Positions 5,374-12,126 of a stretch of 12,126 nt of DNA are shown piece by piece. A model generated the notes under the pieces. It was not told the DNA's origin, searched no databases, and was given only the letters and a program-made list of their open reading frames with translations. Source of the DNA: Chrysochromulina tobinii (Eukaryota; Haptophyta; Prymnesiales; Chrysochromulinaceae); contig JWZX01001797.1 of NCBI GenBank assembly GCA_001275005.1, positions 1 through 12,126 of the forward strand. Direction: 5' to 3'. The position numbers were made by a program, and so were the translations under genes. Positions within the stretch are counted from its first letter, which is position 1. Every line of letters begins with the position of its first letter.

Positions 5374-7242
5374 TCACGCCTCGACACCGTCCTCACTTCC
5401 CACACCATCGCTCATCTGCACACCCTCGTCATCAAGCTCAATCATGTGGCCCATCCGGCGACGCTTGGTGCGCAGATACTCAAGGTTGTCCGGATTGGGC
5501 GCCGTCAGGCTCGGCACACGCTCCACGATCCTGAGGCCATACCCTGTGAGCCCTGCGAACTTCTTTGGGTTGTTCGACATGAGACGCATGTCGCCGATGC
5601 CAAGGTCTGCGAGGATCTGCGCGCCTGTTCCGTACTCGCGCGAATCCGCCGGTAAGCCGAGCTGCAGGTTGGCATCGAGGGTGTCGACGCCACGCTCCTG
5701 CAGTGCGTACGCATGCATCTTGGCGCCGAGCCCGATGCCGCGCCCCTCCTGGCCGCGCAGATAGAGGAGCACGCCCCAGCCATCCCTTTCGATATCCTCC
5801 AGGGCGGCCTCGAGCTGCACTCCGCAATCGCATCGAAGCGATCCGAAGACATCGCCGGTGCAGCATTCCGAGTGAACGCGCACGAGCACTGGCCGCTCGG
5901 GCCGCCCTGCAAAGGGCATGAGCGGGTAGTCACTCGCCATATTTGGCAAGTCACTCCCGAAGGCGTCACCGCCGCCGCTGCTGCTGCTGCCGCTGCTGCC
6001 GCTGCTGCCGCTGCTGCTGCCGCTGCTGCTGTCGCTGCTGCTGCTGCTGCTGCCGCGGTCGGCGGCCGCGTCGTCGTCGTCGTACCGCGCCTTGACGAGC
6101 GCTATGTGCTCCGTGCCGTCTACACGTGAGCGGTACGTGTGCGCGATGAACCTTCCAAATTTGGTCGGCATGCGCGCGGGCGGCCCTGTCCGTTCGACAA
6201 GCTGCTGCTTCGAGCGGACATAGGCGACGAGGTCGGCTGTGGATGAGACGGTGAGGTGGTGGCGCTGCGCGAACAGCTCGAGCTCCGTGCGCGAGTGGAT
6301 GCGCAGCGATGCATGCAGACCCACCGCTGGCAACCCGGCAAGCTTGGCGAGCTCAACGGACGCCTCTGTGGCGCCCGCGCGTCGCAAGACGCCGCCCTCG
6401 CGCACAGAGCCGAGGGAGACTGCGCCTGGGCACACGAGCGAGGAGACGCTCGCGCACACCTCGCGCGCGGGGTCGCGTCCGACTCGCCGCACCGGCTGCC
6501 CCGATGCCGCTGCCGCCGCCGCCGCGCTCGCCTCCGCCTTCGCCTCCGCCTTCGCCTCCGCCTTCGCCTCCGCCTCCTCCTCCTCGCTTCCGTCAGTCAA
6601 GGCGTCGGCGAGGAGGGCGTGCACGGCGCGCGCGACGTGCGTCGCGTTGCGTGGGCTCGTGCCGCCGCAGCGCGCCGAGACGGAGATCGCCGGCCGCGAC
6701 AGGTCGTTGTTGTCGAGCACGATCCGTCGCAGTGAGCGGTAGACTGTGCGGTAGCGCTCGGTCTCGAGCGCCGCCTGCAGCCGCACGGTGTGCTCGAGCA
6801 AGAATTGGAGCTGCTCGGTGCTCACATGCGCTGCCGATGCGACCAGGCTGGCGCGCGTCGTCTCCTCCCCGTCCTCAAGGAGCAGCACGATCGAGCCGTT
6901 GCGCAGCGCCGCCAGCACCGCCTCGACCGACTGGCGGCCGAAGACGAAGCCGTCGGAGGCGGGTGGCAGCGGTACTGACGCGACGCGGCGCTCTGGAGGA
7001 CCCGCCGTCGTCTGCTGCTGCGTTGTGTGCTCGCCATTGCGCCGTGGCCGCGGATCCCTCGGCGGCACCTCAGCGGCACCCCTCGGCGAGATGTTGAGCA
7101 CTGCCGCGGCGCCGGCGCACCGCGCCGCTTCGCAGCTCGAGACGGCGACGCGGCGCAGCAGCGGCGGGGGCACGTAGGCCGCACGTGCTGGCAGCACGAG
7201 CGCCAGCGGCAATAGTAGGGACGGAATGCCCCTGACCACCAT
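5374..7242 (-). CDS. RIBA-type protein: degenerate DHBP synthase fused to intact GTP cyclohydrolase II
   Basis: GTP cyclohydrolase II opens GTP to start riboflavin synthesis. That domain (about 450-605) looks complete: zinc ligands C460, C471 and C473 in HSECCTGDVFGSLRCDC, LRGQEGRGIGL, D533-S-R535-E-Y537-G, and SNNPKK (556-561). The DHBP synthase domain (about 100-350) is recognisable from VEAVLAALRNGSIVLLLED, EGGVLRR and DLVAYVRSK. However, the acidic DxDRENEGD loop is replaced by EDGEETTRAS (123-132), and the two His motifs read PGAV (272-275) and AGATEA (289-294). The DHBP reaction is therefore probably lost, as in plant RIBA3-type proteins. The N-terminus (RGIPSLLLPLALVLPARA then AYVPPP) looks like a signal peptide plus transit peptide for a complex plastid. 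Low-complexity inserts interrupt the first domain (219-247) and the linker (388-425). The 622-residue frame begins at ATG and has no intron. Confidence 0.92.
   Translation of the reverse strand: MVVRGIPSLLLPLALVLPARAAYVPPPLLRRVAVSSCEAARCAGAAAVLNISPRGAAEVPPRDPRPRRNGEHTTQQQTTAGPPERRVASVPLPPASDGFVFGRQSVEAVLAALRNGSIVLLLEDGEETTRASLVASAAHVSTEQLQFLLEHTVRLQAALETERYRTVYRSLRRIVLDNNDLSRPAISVSARCGGTSPRNATHVARAVHALLADALTDGSEEEEAEAKAEAKAEAKAEASAAAAAAASGQPVRRVGRDPAREVCASVSSLVCPGAVSLGSVREGGVLRRAGATEASVELAKLAGLPAVGLHASLRIHSRTELELFAQRHHLTVSSTADLVAYVRSKQQLVERTGPPARMPTKFGRFIAHTYRSRVDGTEHIALVKARYDDDDAAADRGSSSSSSDSSSGSSSGSSGSSGSSSSGGGDAFGSDLPNMASDYPLMPFAGRPERPVLVRVHSECCTGDVFGSLRCDCGVQLEAALEDIERDGWGVLLYLRGQEGRGIGLGAKMHAYALQERGVDTLDANLQLGLPADSREYGTGAQILADLGIGDMRLMSNNPKKFAGLTGYGLRIVERVPSLTAPNPDNLEYLRTKRRRMGHMIELDDEGVQMSDGVGSEDGVEA
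5971..6057. repeat. Trinucleotide (GCN) tract encoding a poly-Ser/Gly linker
   Basis: On the plus strand a GCTGCTGCC-type triplet run encodes, on the minus strand, the Ser/Gly linker (about residues 397-425) between the two RIBA domains, preceded by an Asp run. It is always in frame, so length changes would be tolerated. It is a likely polymorphic site. Confidence 0.85.
6530..6577. repeat. 12-bp minisatellite encoding (AEAK)n inside the DHBP synthase domain
   Basis: Four copies of GCCTCCGCCTTC (the last with one change) encode repeated AEAK on the minus strand (residues about 223-238). An Ala run lies C-terminal to it. The insert sits within the DHBP synthase fold, which fits relaxed constraint on that domain. 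Confidence 0.9.
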
Positions 7243-7474
7243 TGCGGCACGAGGCCCAGTCCAGGCTCTCGCTCACGTCTGGCGGAAGCTCCGTTTCCGA
7301 CGGTGCAATCCAGATGCATCTTGATTGCCAAGTCAAGTCAAGTCACACGAGTCTCTGCATTTGGGCACTCGCTTGTGGCGTACCGGTACGATTTTTACCG
7401 GTACGATTTTCTCCATGAAACTACGAGCGAACCTGGGTCGAGAACGAGTCGGGCTGAACTCGAGATAGCGCAGC
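7243..7474. promoter_or_regulatory. Divergent upstream region between RIBA and the hydrolase fusion
   Basis: This spacer separates oppositely oriented genes. It contains CAAGTCAAGTCAAGTCA (7329-7345), the same pentamer array found near 2404. It also contains two adjacent exact copies of TACCGGTACGATTTT (7381-7395 and 7396-7410), each with a TACCGGTA palindrome. An ATG at 7415 directly after them is in frame with the hydrolase but is cut off by TAG at 7466-7468; a short intron there could join them. Confidence 0.45.
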
Positions 7475-9421
7475 GTGTCAGAACCGCTATTTCTGCGCGT
7501 CGCGCCATCGCTCTTCCAAAAGAAGAAGGGCGCGCGACTCGTCGCTGCGATTCCATTCGTACGCGAGCTATACGGCCCGCACGACCCCGACTACCAGAAC
7601 AGCGCTGACTCCAGTCGGGCTCACGAAATAGGCTCCATTCTCCACCTCCGAGTGCACAGCATCCCGTACGGGGGCATCGCACTTGCGATACGCCTCGCAG
7701 TGATCGCATGCGTGGTTTTTGCGTGGCTGACGCTGTCCTCGTCCGCCCTCAAGCTGCGCTGCGTCTTGAGCGCGATTCTCTACAGCGTGGCGGAGAGTGC
7801 CTTCACCTACGGTGAGCGAGGCACGTCGTACACGAGCTTCTCGCAGTTCGTGGCCGTGGTGTTATACGCGCCGCTGCTGCTCGATGCGTATGGCGCCCTG
7901 CTAGGCGACCTGCCTCTCCTCTATGTTAGCAGCTTCCCGGTGAACGTGTGGCTTCTCGAGCTTGTCGTCGGCGCGGCGCTCGCCATTGTGCACGGCTTCA
8001 ACGTCGCTTGGTGCTACGCCGACTACGCCGATGCTTTCGCGTGCGAGCAGGCGCGGCTGGGGCACGCGCCAGCGTGGCTCGCCTTGGGGTGTGGCTGCGC
8101 CGCCGGCTACCCGCTCGCAATTCGTGCAACGGAGAGCGCCATCCAAGCCGGTGTCGTTGCATGGTGGTGGCCACTGGTGTTCCTCTTGCTCGCCGGGCTG
8201 GTGTGGCGGGTGGTACGGCCGCCCATAGCGGTGCCACGTGTGCACTGGACGCCCGGCACGCGCGCCGCGGCGGTGGTGCGCTCCATCGGCGCGGCCGAGG
8301 GCTTCCGCCCGACTTGGTGGCTACCGACGGGTCACATGCAATCGGTCTACTATGGCGTCAACGGCATGAACTTTGTGCTGCCGCAGCCGGCTGAGGCGGA
8401 GTGTTGGGTGACGGCGGACGGCGGCACCGTGCAGCTCGTGTGGCCGTGCTGCGCGCCGCACGTTCTCCCGGTCGAGCGAGGCGTCGTTGTGGTCCTGCCG
8501 GGCCTAGGAGGCACGGCTCGCAGCTCCGGTGAGGCGAGCGCGGCAGTCCTTGCGGCTGGGCTGCGTCCGGTGATCTTCGAGCCGCGTGGACTTGCCAGCC
8601 TGCCGCTGAGCTCGCCACGCGTCAACCTGTTCGGGAATACGGACGACTTGCGGGAGGCTCTCGTGCGTGTCCAGCGGCGCTTCCCGGGCGCTCCGATTGG
8701 GCTACTCGCCACGAGCGCTGGCACAGCAACGGCGGTGAGGTATCTTGGCGAGCAAGGGGCGCGCACGCCTGTGGTCGCGGCGGCACTCAACTGCCCGGGC
8801 TACGATATCGCGCTCGCGATGGCGCGCTGCTCTCCCCTCTTTGGAAGGCTCCTCCTGAATCCACTCAAGTCGAAACTGCTCACCGGTCAGAGTGGCGAGC
8901 TGCTGCGGCAGGCCCATCCGGAGGCCTGCGAGCGCGTCGCACGGGCGCGCAACCTACACGAGCTCCTGGTGCACCTGGCGCCTTTTGCCGGGCCGACGCC
9001 GCCCGCCGAATCGGCGGCGGATCCCGAGGCGTGGTGGGACTACGTAACGTACCTTCGCCAATGCAATCCGATGGGCACCATTCGCAACATACGCACGGAA
9101 GTGCTCGTGCTCAACGCGGACGATGATCCAGTCTGCACGGCTGCCAACATGGAAGACGCCTTGCATCACTTTGGGCCAGCTGACCAGCCAGAGCCTGGGT
9201 CGAGGACACGCTCCGTGCTGCTCCAGCTGCCAAAGGGAGGCCACTGCGGCTTCTATACGGGCGCGTGGCGGCCGAGGAACTGGGGGCTCTCCATGGCCGT
9301 CCAGTTCATCCATGCCTTCATGGAGGACTGGGAGACGCCACTGGAACGGCAGCCTGAGCAACCGAGCCTGGCCCCAGAGGGGAAGTGCGCAACGAGGAGC
9401 CCCGCCCGCGTGAGATCGTGA
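7475..9421 (+). CDS. Membrane protein: TMEM229/CmpB-like N-terminus plus ABHD/YheT-type hydrolase
   Basis: The C-terminal half is an alpha/beta hydrolase of the ABHD1/2/3-YheT group, lipases or acyl-ester hydrolases. It shows HMQSVYYG (287-294), the oxyanion loop PGLGGTARSS, EPRGLASLPLSSPRV, TDDLREAL, the nucleophile elbow ATSAG (S414, with Ala instead of the first Gly), an acid in NADDDPVC (549-551) and the base in GGHCGF (H590). The N-terminal 250 residues hold four to six hydrophobic helices (about 66-88, 121-142, 155-175, 226-246 clearest). GERGTSYTS, VNVWLLELVVG and FNVAWCYADY resemble the TMEM229/CmpB membrane family. The combination suggests a membrane-bound lipid enzyme; the substrate is unknown. 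The first codon of the frame is GTG and no Met occurs before residue 288, so the true start must lie in an upstream exon, possibly the ATG at 7415. The stop is TGA at 9419-9421. Confidence 0.83.
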   Translation: MSEPLFLRVAPSLFQKKKGARLVAAIPFVRELYGPHDPDYQNSADSSRAHEIGSILHLRVHSIPYGGIALAIRLAVIACVVFAWLTLSSSALKLRCVLSAILYSVAESAFTYGERGTSYTSFSQFVAVVLYAPLLLDAYGALLGDLPLLYVSSFPVNVWLLELVVGAALAIVHGFNVAWCYADYADAFACEQARLGHAPAWLALGCGCAAGYPLAIRATESAIQAGVVAWWWPLVFLLLAGLVWRVVRPPIAVPRVHWTPGTRAAAVVRSIGAAEGFRPTWWLPTGHMQSVYYGVNGMNFVLPQPAEAECWVTADGGTVQLVWPCCAPHVLPVERGVVVVLPGLGGTARSSGEASAAVLAAGLRPVIFEPRGLASLPLSSPRVNLFGNTDDLREALVRVQRRFPGAPIGLLATSAGTATAVRYLGEQGARTPVVAAALNCPGYDIALAMARCSPLFGRLLLNPLKSKLLTGQSGELLRQAHPEACERVARARNLHELLVHLAPFAGPTPPAESAADPEAWWDYVTYLRQCNPMGTIRNIRTEVLVLNADDDPVCTAANMEDALHHFGPADQPEPGSRTRSVLLQLPKGGHCGFYTGAWRPRNWGLSMAVQFIHAFMEDWETPLERQPEQPSLAPEGKCATRSPARVRS

Positions 9422-10204
9422 GGTGTGGGCACGGTTGTGCGGTGGCTCTGAAAGCGAGCGGTAGGCGGCTCTGAAGGCGGCTCGACGCGCTCGTGAGCAG
9501 TGCCGGCGTGCTGCTCGAGCGCGAGGGCTGCGATCTGGCTGCGACCGTTGAGCCCAAAGTCAACCTGGACGTACAGTCATCGTCGTGACAGGCACGTGAC
9601 ACGTTCATGCTGATGGTTGTTGATCGGTGGCCAGGTCATCAATGTCCCGCGGATGGGGGTACGCATGTGAGCGCGTTCGCGTGCACTCACGTCACTATCT
9701 TGTCGCCGAGACTTCCCCCCCAATTGTCTCCCCCTCCCTCCCGCCTCCCTCTTTTCGAAAGCCAAGGTACCAACTATAGGAAAAAGTCAATGGAAAAAGT
9801 GCTTTAGTCCGTTAGTGACCGAACCAAACTTTGACCGGACCAAACCTTAGCACACACACGCACCCTTGCGCATGACAAGACCCTTGACCCCGGACCGCCC
9901 GTAGGCGGCGGAAGTCGAGGGCGGAAGGACGCACCCGGAGCCGAAGCCCGGTCCCGCCCGAAAATGCCTACATCGTACATGTCCCCTTAATCAGAACCCA
10001 CACCTCGAACCCCGCTTTCCCGACGGGGGTGGGACGGTGGGTTGGGAGGTTTCGTTTTCTTTGCTGTGGCGAGTTTTGGACGTGCGACGTCGTGGCCGCC
10101 CCCGTAGAGGAGGGTGGTGACGTAGATGACATGGCAATGGGAATGGCGGTCGGGTAGGTTCGGTAGGAGGCATGCTGGTAGGTTCGGTAGGAGGCATGCT
10201 GGTT
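9422..10204. other. Non-coding stretch, no gene recognised
   Basis: I see no convincing gene on either strand. The stretch contains a pyrimidine tract (about 9715-9755), paired GGAAAAAGT words near 9780-9800, two similar boxes GACCGAACCAAACTT (9817-9831) and GACCGGACCAAACCTT (9833-9848), a short CA-rich run near 9851, and a G/T-rich stretch near 10020-10075. The longer minus-strand frame here has the Arg/Ser/His/Pro-rich composition of a chance frame in GC-rich DNA. Confidence 0.5.
10153..10200. repeat. 24-bp exact tandem duplication
   Basis: Two adjacent identical copies, each starting GGTAGGTTCGG and ending GGAGGCATGCT, occupy 10153-10176 and 10177-10200. The pair lies immediately upstream of the decayed coding region. 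Confidence 0.95.
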
Positions 10205-10817
10205 GTCGGGTTGAAAGCGGCGGAGGCGATGGCGTTGGCGGTGAGGTCGATGGGAGACGTGGTGATCTAGTTGGCGGGCGACGGGTGCGGGCGCCCGTCG
10301 GAGGTGGACACGTGGGAGCCGCTCGGAGAGCACTCTGCGGCCCTCTACTCCCACATCATCGCCTCGGATGAGCTGCCCCCGGCTTTCAAGGCCGTCGTCG
10401 GGAGCTGGGTGTCCCTCGAATAAGGGGGCGCTCATCGTGGAGCCGTGCGAGCGGACGTTTGGCGCCGCCATCCGCCGGCATGCGGCGCATCTCGGCGACC
10501 TGAACCAGGGACTGGTGGACCATCTTGTCTGCTTGACCTTCAACTCGAAGTTGCTCACGACGTTGATCGACGCGATCTGCCAGGACACACTCGCTGTGGC
10601 CAAAGGACATGGACAAGTACGCCATGCTGGCGGCGGCGATCACCGGCTACTCGATGGCCGACGACTTCTTCTTCATGGGCAAGGAGCCGCTCGGCCTCGT
10701 CACCGAAGCGGCGTGGTTCCTGTTCGACCTCAACGTGCTGCCAAGGGCCTTTGTCAAGTACTGCCTCGAGCTCTATTTCATCGAGGCCGAGGTGTACGAC
10801 CAGGTGCTCGAGCTCGT

Positions 10818-11208
10818 GATCGTGTCCCTCGTCGTGCGCGACCCTGGGCGCGTCTTAGGCGCGTCTTCCTTAAGCGCGGTGTTCGACATAGCCCGCGGCC
10901 GCTGCGGCACGGCACTCGGATGAGGCAGCGGCCGCGGCGGCGTGGGCGGCCGAGGTGACGGAGCGCGAGGCGAGCATATGCGCCTCCCTAGCGCCTCCCC
11001 GCTCGGCCGCTCCTACAATCGGCTCGCCCGTCGAATCGCCAAGCGCCTACATGCTACAATCGGCTCGCCCGTCGAATCGCCAAGCGCGCCGCCGACGTGG
11101 AGTGGGACGCGCGCGCCGACGCATTTCGCGCGATCGTGTCCCTCGTCGTGCGCGACCCTGGCGCCTGGGCGCGTCTTCCTTAAGCACGGTGTTCGACATA
11201 GCCCTCGG
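10818..11208. repeat. About 78-bp dispersed direct repeat
   Basis: About 10818-10897 and 11132-11208 share nearly the same sequence, from GATCGTGTCCCTCGTCGTGC to TGTTCGACATAGCCC, with one small indel block around the GGGCGCGTCTT word and a few substitutions. They are about 312 bp apart and both encode IVSLVVRDPG. Confidence 0.9.
11013..11087. repeat. 34-bp exact direct repeat, period 41 bp
   Basis: Copies at 11013-11046 and 11054-11087 are identical. They begin CTACAATCGGCTCGCCC and end CGCCAAGCGC, with a 7-bp spacer. The 41-bp period shifts the frame of any protein reading through it. Confidence 0.93.
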
Positions 11209-11267
11209 CGACAGCCTGTATGCGAAACCTCGCAAGCGCAGATGACACGTGCCGATTCTCACTTTCC

Positions 11268-11831
11268 ATGAATCTGCTGGCGCCGCCGAACGACCGCGCT
11301 GATGCGACGATGGCGACAAGCAACTCGAGCTCCGACGAGGACTCCGGAGCGATGAATAAAAAACCCCGGAACGGCAACGGCCGAAACAAACAGACCTCCG
11401 GTGCGGGGTCGGCCACGGGCAGCGCCCGGACAGAAGCTCAGGCGCCGCCGCCTTCCAGCGAAAGCCGCCAAGGGCCATCCCGCCCACTCAGAGGTGGAAA
11501 ATCCACTGCGGCGGCGAAGGACCCCGTCGGTTGGCAATGTAAGACGTGCTTCTACGAGCATAAGGGGCAAGAAAAGAACTATCTGGCGTGTGCCTTTTGT
11601 GGGGAACAAAGAAGCGGTCTCGACACCACGAGGAGAGGCGGCGGCGGCGGCGACAGCGGCGGTGGCGGTGGCGGCGGCGGTTGGCGCCAGCTCGAGATGC
11701 TTTGGCGCGGGTGGCAGCGGTGGCGGCGGCGGAGGCGGCAGCCGCGAGATGCTTTGGCGCGGGTGGCAGCGGTGGCGGCGGCGGAGGCGGCAGCGGCGGC
11801 GGCGGCAGCGGCGGTGGCAGCGGCAGCGTGA
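11268..11831 (+). CDS. RanBP2-like zinc-finger protein with Gly-rich tail (C-terminal frame uncertain)
   Basis: The N-terminal 85 residues are a low-complexity Ser/Asp/Asn then Pro/Ala/Gly region. A single zinc finger follows at about 89-115: W89, C91, C94, N104, C108 and C111 in WQCKTC...NYLACAFCGEQR. This matches the RanBP2 type W-x-C-x2-C...N...C-x2-C, but with 13 residues between the Cys pairs instead of the usual 10. The type commonly binds single-stranded RNA or ubiquitin. The Arg/Gly region after it (RRGGGGGDSGGGG) recalls FUS/TAF15-like RNA-binding proteins. The ATG at 11268 is the first in a plausible context; 11310 is an alternative. From about 11694 a 52-bp tandem repeat moves the Gly-rich reading into other frames, so the printed end at 11831 may be wrong and the gene may splice at the GTGAGT donor at 11828. 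Confidence 0.6.
   Translation: MNLLAPPNDRADATMATSNSSSDEDSGAMNKKPRNGNGRNKQTSGAGSATGSARTEAQAPPPSSESRQGPSRPLRGGKSTAAAKDPVGWQCKTCFYEHKGQEKNYLACAFCGEQRSGLDTTRRGGGGGDSGGGGGGGGWRQLEMLWRGWQRWRRRRRQPRDALARVAAVAAAEAAAAAAAAAVAAAA
11694..11797. repeat. 52-bp tandem repeat within the Gly-rich region
   Basis: Units at 11694-11745 and 11746-11797 both begin GAGATGCTTTGGCGCGGGTG and continue with GGC-rich triplets. The units are near-identical, differing only at the extreme 3' end. Because 52 is not a multiple of three, each unit moves the Gly-coding register by one base. Confidence 0.93.
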
Positions 11832-11891
11832 GTGTGCCGAGCGGGCGCGCGCGCTAGAGTGGCATCATCTGGAACGGATCAGGTTGCCCAG

Positions 11892-12126
11892 TCAACTGCG
11901 TACGTGAGAAAGCATCGCTCTCAGCAGCGTGCAACAATCCCAACATATCCATGGTGGAAGACAGAATCAATCATTGTGGATGGCGTGGATATCACTTATC
12001 AAAAGGAAATGAGGAGAACGCAAGAGATGCCCGGCGATGCGCACAGTACGCCAGCCCGATGCCCAAACCGCGCGTGGGCTCATATGTATCGATCTCGCAC
12101 CTCCCTACGAAATCCCACTCCCCCCC
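11892..12126 (+). CDS. Open frame running off the right edge, possible next exon of the zinc-finger gene
   Basis: A frame with no stop runs from 11832 to the window edge in DNA that is AT-richer than the Gly-rich region. A candidate acceptor GCCCAG|TCAACT at 11891/11892 pairs with the donor GGCAGC|GTGAGT at 11827/11828 as a 64-nt intron, phase 0 on both sides if the upstream reading is the final Gly-rich frame (...GSGS). The encoded sequence includes STAYVRKHRSQQ, TYPWWKTES and VDGVDITYQKEM and matches no family that I recognise. The overlap with an ATG frame at about 11951 (MVEDRINHCGW) leaves the correct frame open. Confidence 0.3.

Larger units (their letters stand above)
10205..11245 (+). 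pseudogene. Decayed coding region with nonsense codon, frameshifts and duplications
   Basis: I do not recognise the family. Protein-like sequence runs through three successive frames. The first frame (10205-10420) includes EVDTWEPLGEHSAALYSH, is broken by TAG at 10268-10270 and ends at TAA 10421-10423. The second (from about 10428) includes ALIVEPCERTFGAAIRR and LVDHLVCLTFNSKLL. The third (10609-10923) includes MDKYAMLAAAITGYSMADD and VYDQVLELVIVSLVVRDPG. The switch near 10600 sits at an AAAGGACATGG context where one extra A would explain it. The 3' part carries an internal duplication of the IVSLVVRDPG region and a 34-bp tandem duplication, then ends in ALGDSLYAKPRKRR with TGA at 11243-11245. 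Codon-like bias and soluble, mixed composition separate it from the Arg-rich noise frames. Introns could explain some breaks, but the nonsense codon and the near-identical duplicates favour decay. Confidence 0.55.

Noticed and set aside
6309-7097. Plus-strand 262-residue open frame within RIBA
   Set aside because: Pro/Arg-rich antisense shadow of the RIBA coding sequence, which carries clear enzyme motifs.
10001-10040. tRNA-like GAACCCC word with a nearby complementary GGGG
   Set aside because: No acceptor stem, D arm or anticodon arm can be drawn around it.
9968-10603. Minus-strand 211-residue open frame
   Set aside because: It is His/Arg/Ser/Pro-rich, includes the 24-bp duplication, and is antisense to the better protein-like segments of the relic.

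Overview
The window looks like nuclear DNA of a photosynthetic protist, most plausibly a haptophyte-like alga with a complex plastid; the lineage call is inference. The evidence is GC-rich DNA, widely spaced genes on both strands, short spliceosomal introns, a riboflavin-pathway RIBA protein with a signal-peptide-like leader, Cys-rich secreted proteins with many N-glycosylation sequons, and Gly-rich zinc-finger proteins. No bacterial operon, ribosome-binding site, tRNA or rRNA was recognised.

Layout. (1) 1-2302, minus: a multi-exon gene for a repeat protein with at least seven degenerate P-x-[IVL]-[NS]...S...RL motifs and a Glu/Ala coiled coil, open at the left edge. (2) 2512-3522, minus: a GT8 (glycogenin-like) glycosyltransferase. 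(3) 3716-4762, minus: a secreted Cys-rich, apple/PAN-like glycoprotein. (4) 5374-7242, minus: a RIBA-type protein with an intact GTP cyclohydrolase II domain and a DHBP synthase domain that has lost its catalytic residues. (5) About 7475-9421, plus, divergent from RIBA: a membrane protein that joins a TMEM229/CmpB-like N-terminus to an ABHD/YheT-type alpha/beta hydrolase. (6) 10205-11245, plus: a decayed coding region with a nonsense codon, frameshifts and internal duplications. (7) 11268-11831, plus: a four-Cys RanBP2-like zinc finger followed by Gly-rich repeats. (8) An uninterrupted frame runs off the right edge.

The most striking feature is the intron set of gene 1. Intron 2 is bounded by a 33-bp direct repeat of exon sequence containing AGGT, the signature expected when an intron is born by tandem duplication of exonic sequence. 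Intron 4 contains copies of both its upstream and downstream exon ends, and one copy forms a potential 13-codon in-frame cassette exon. All four introns are filled with short CTGAT-type units that resemble branch points, and introns 2 and 3 share a 19-nt core. The protein repeat register runs cleanly across the proposed junctions, which supports the splice model independently. Short tandem duplications (14 to 80 bp) recur across the window, so duplication seems to be an active process in this genome.

The genes do not form an obvious pathway. The GT8 enzyme and the secreted glycoprotein are neighbours on one strand and could both serve the secretory route, but this is weak. RIBA and the hydrolase share a 172-bp divergent upstream region.
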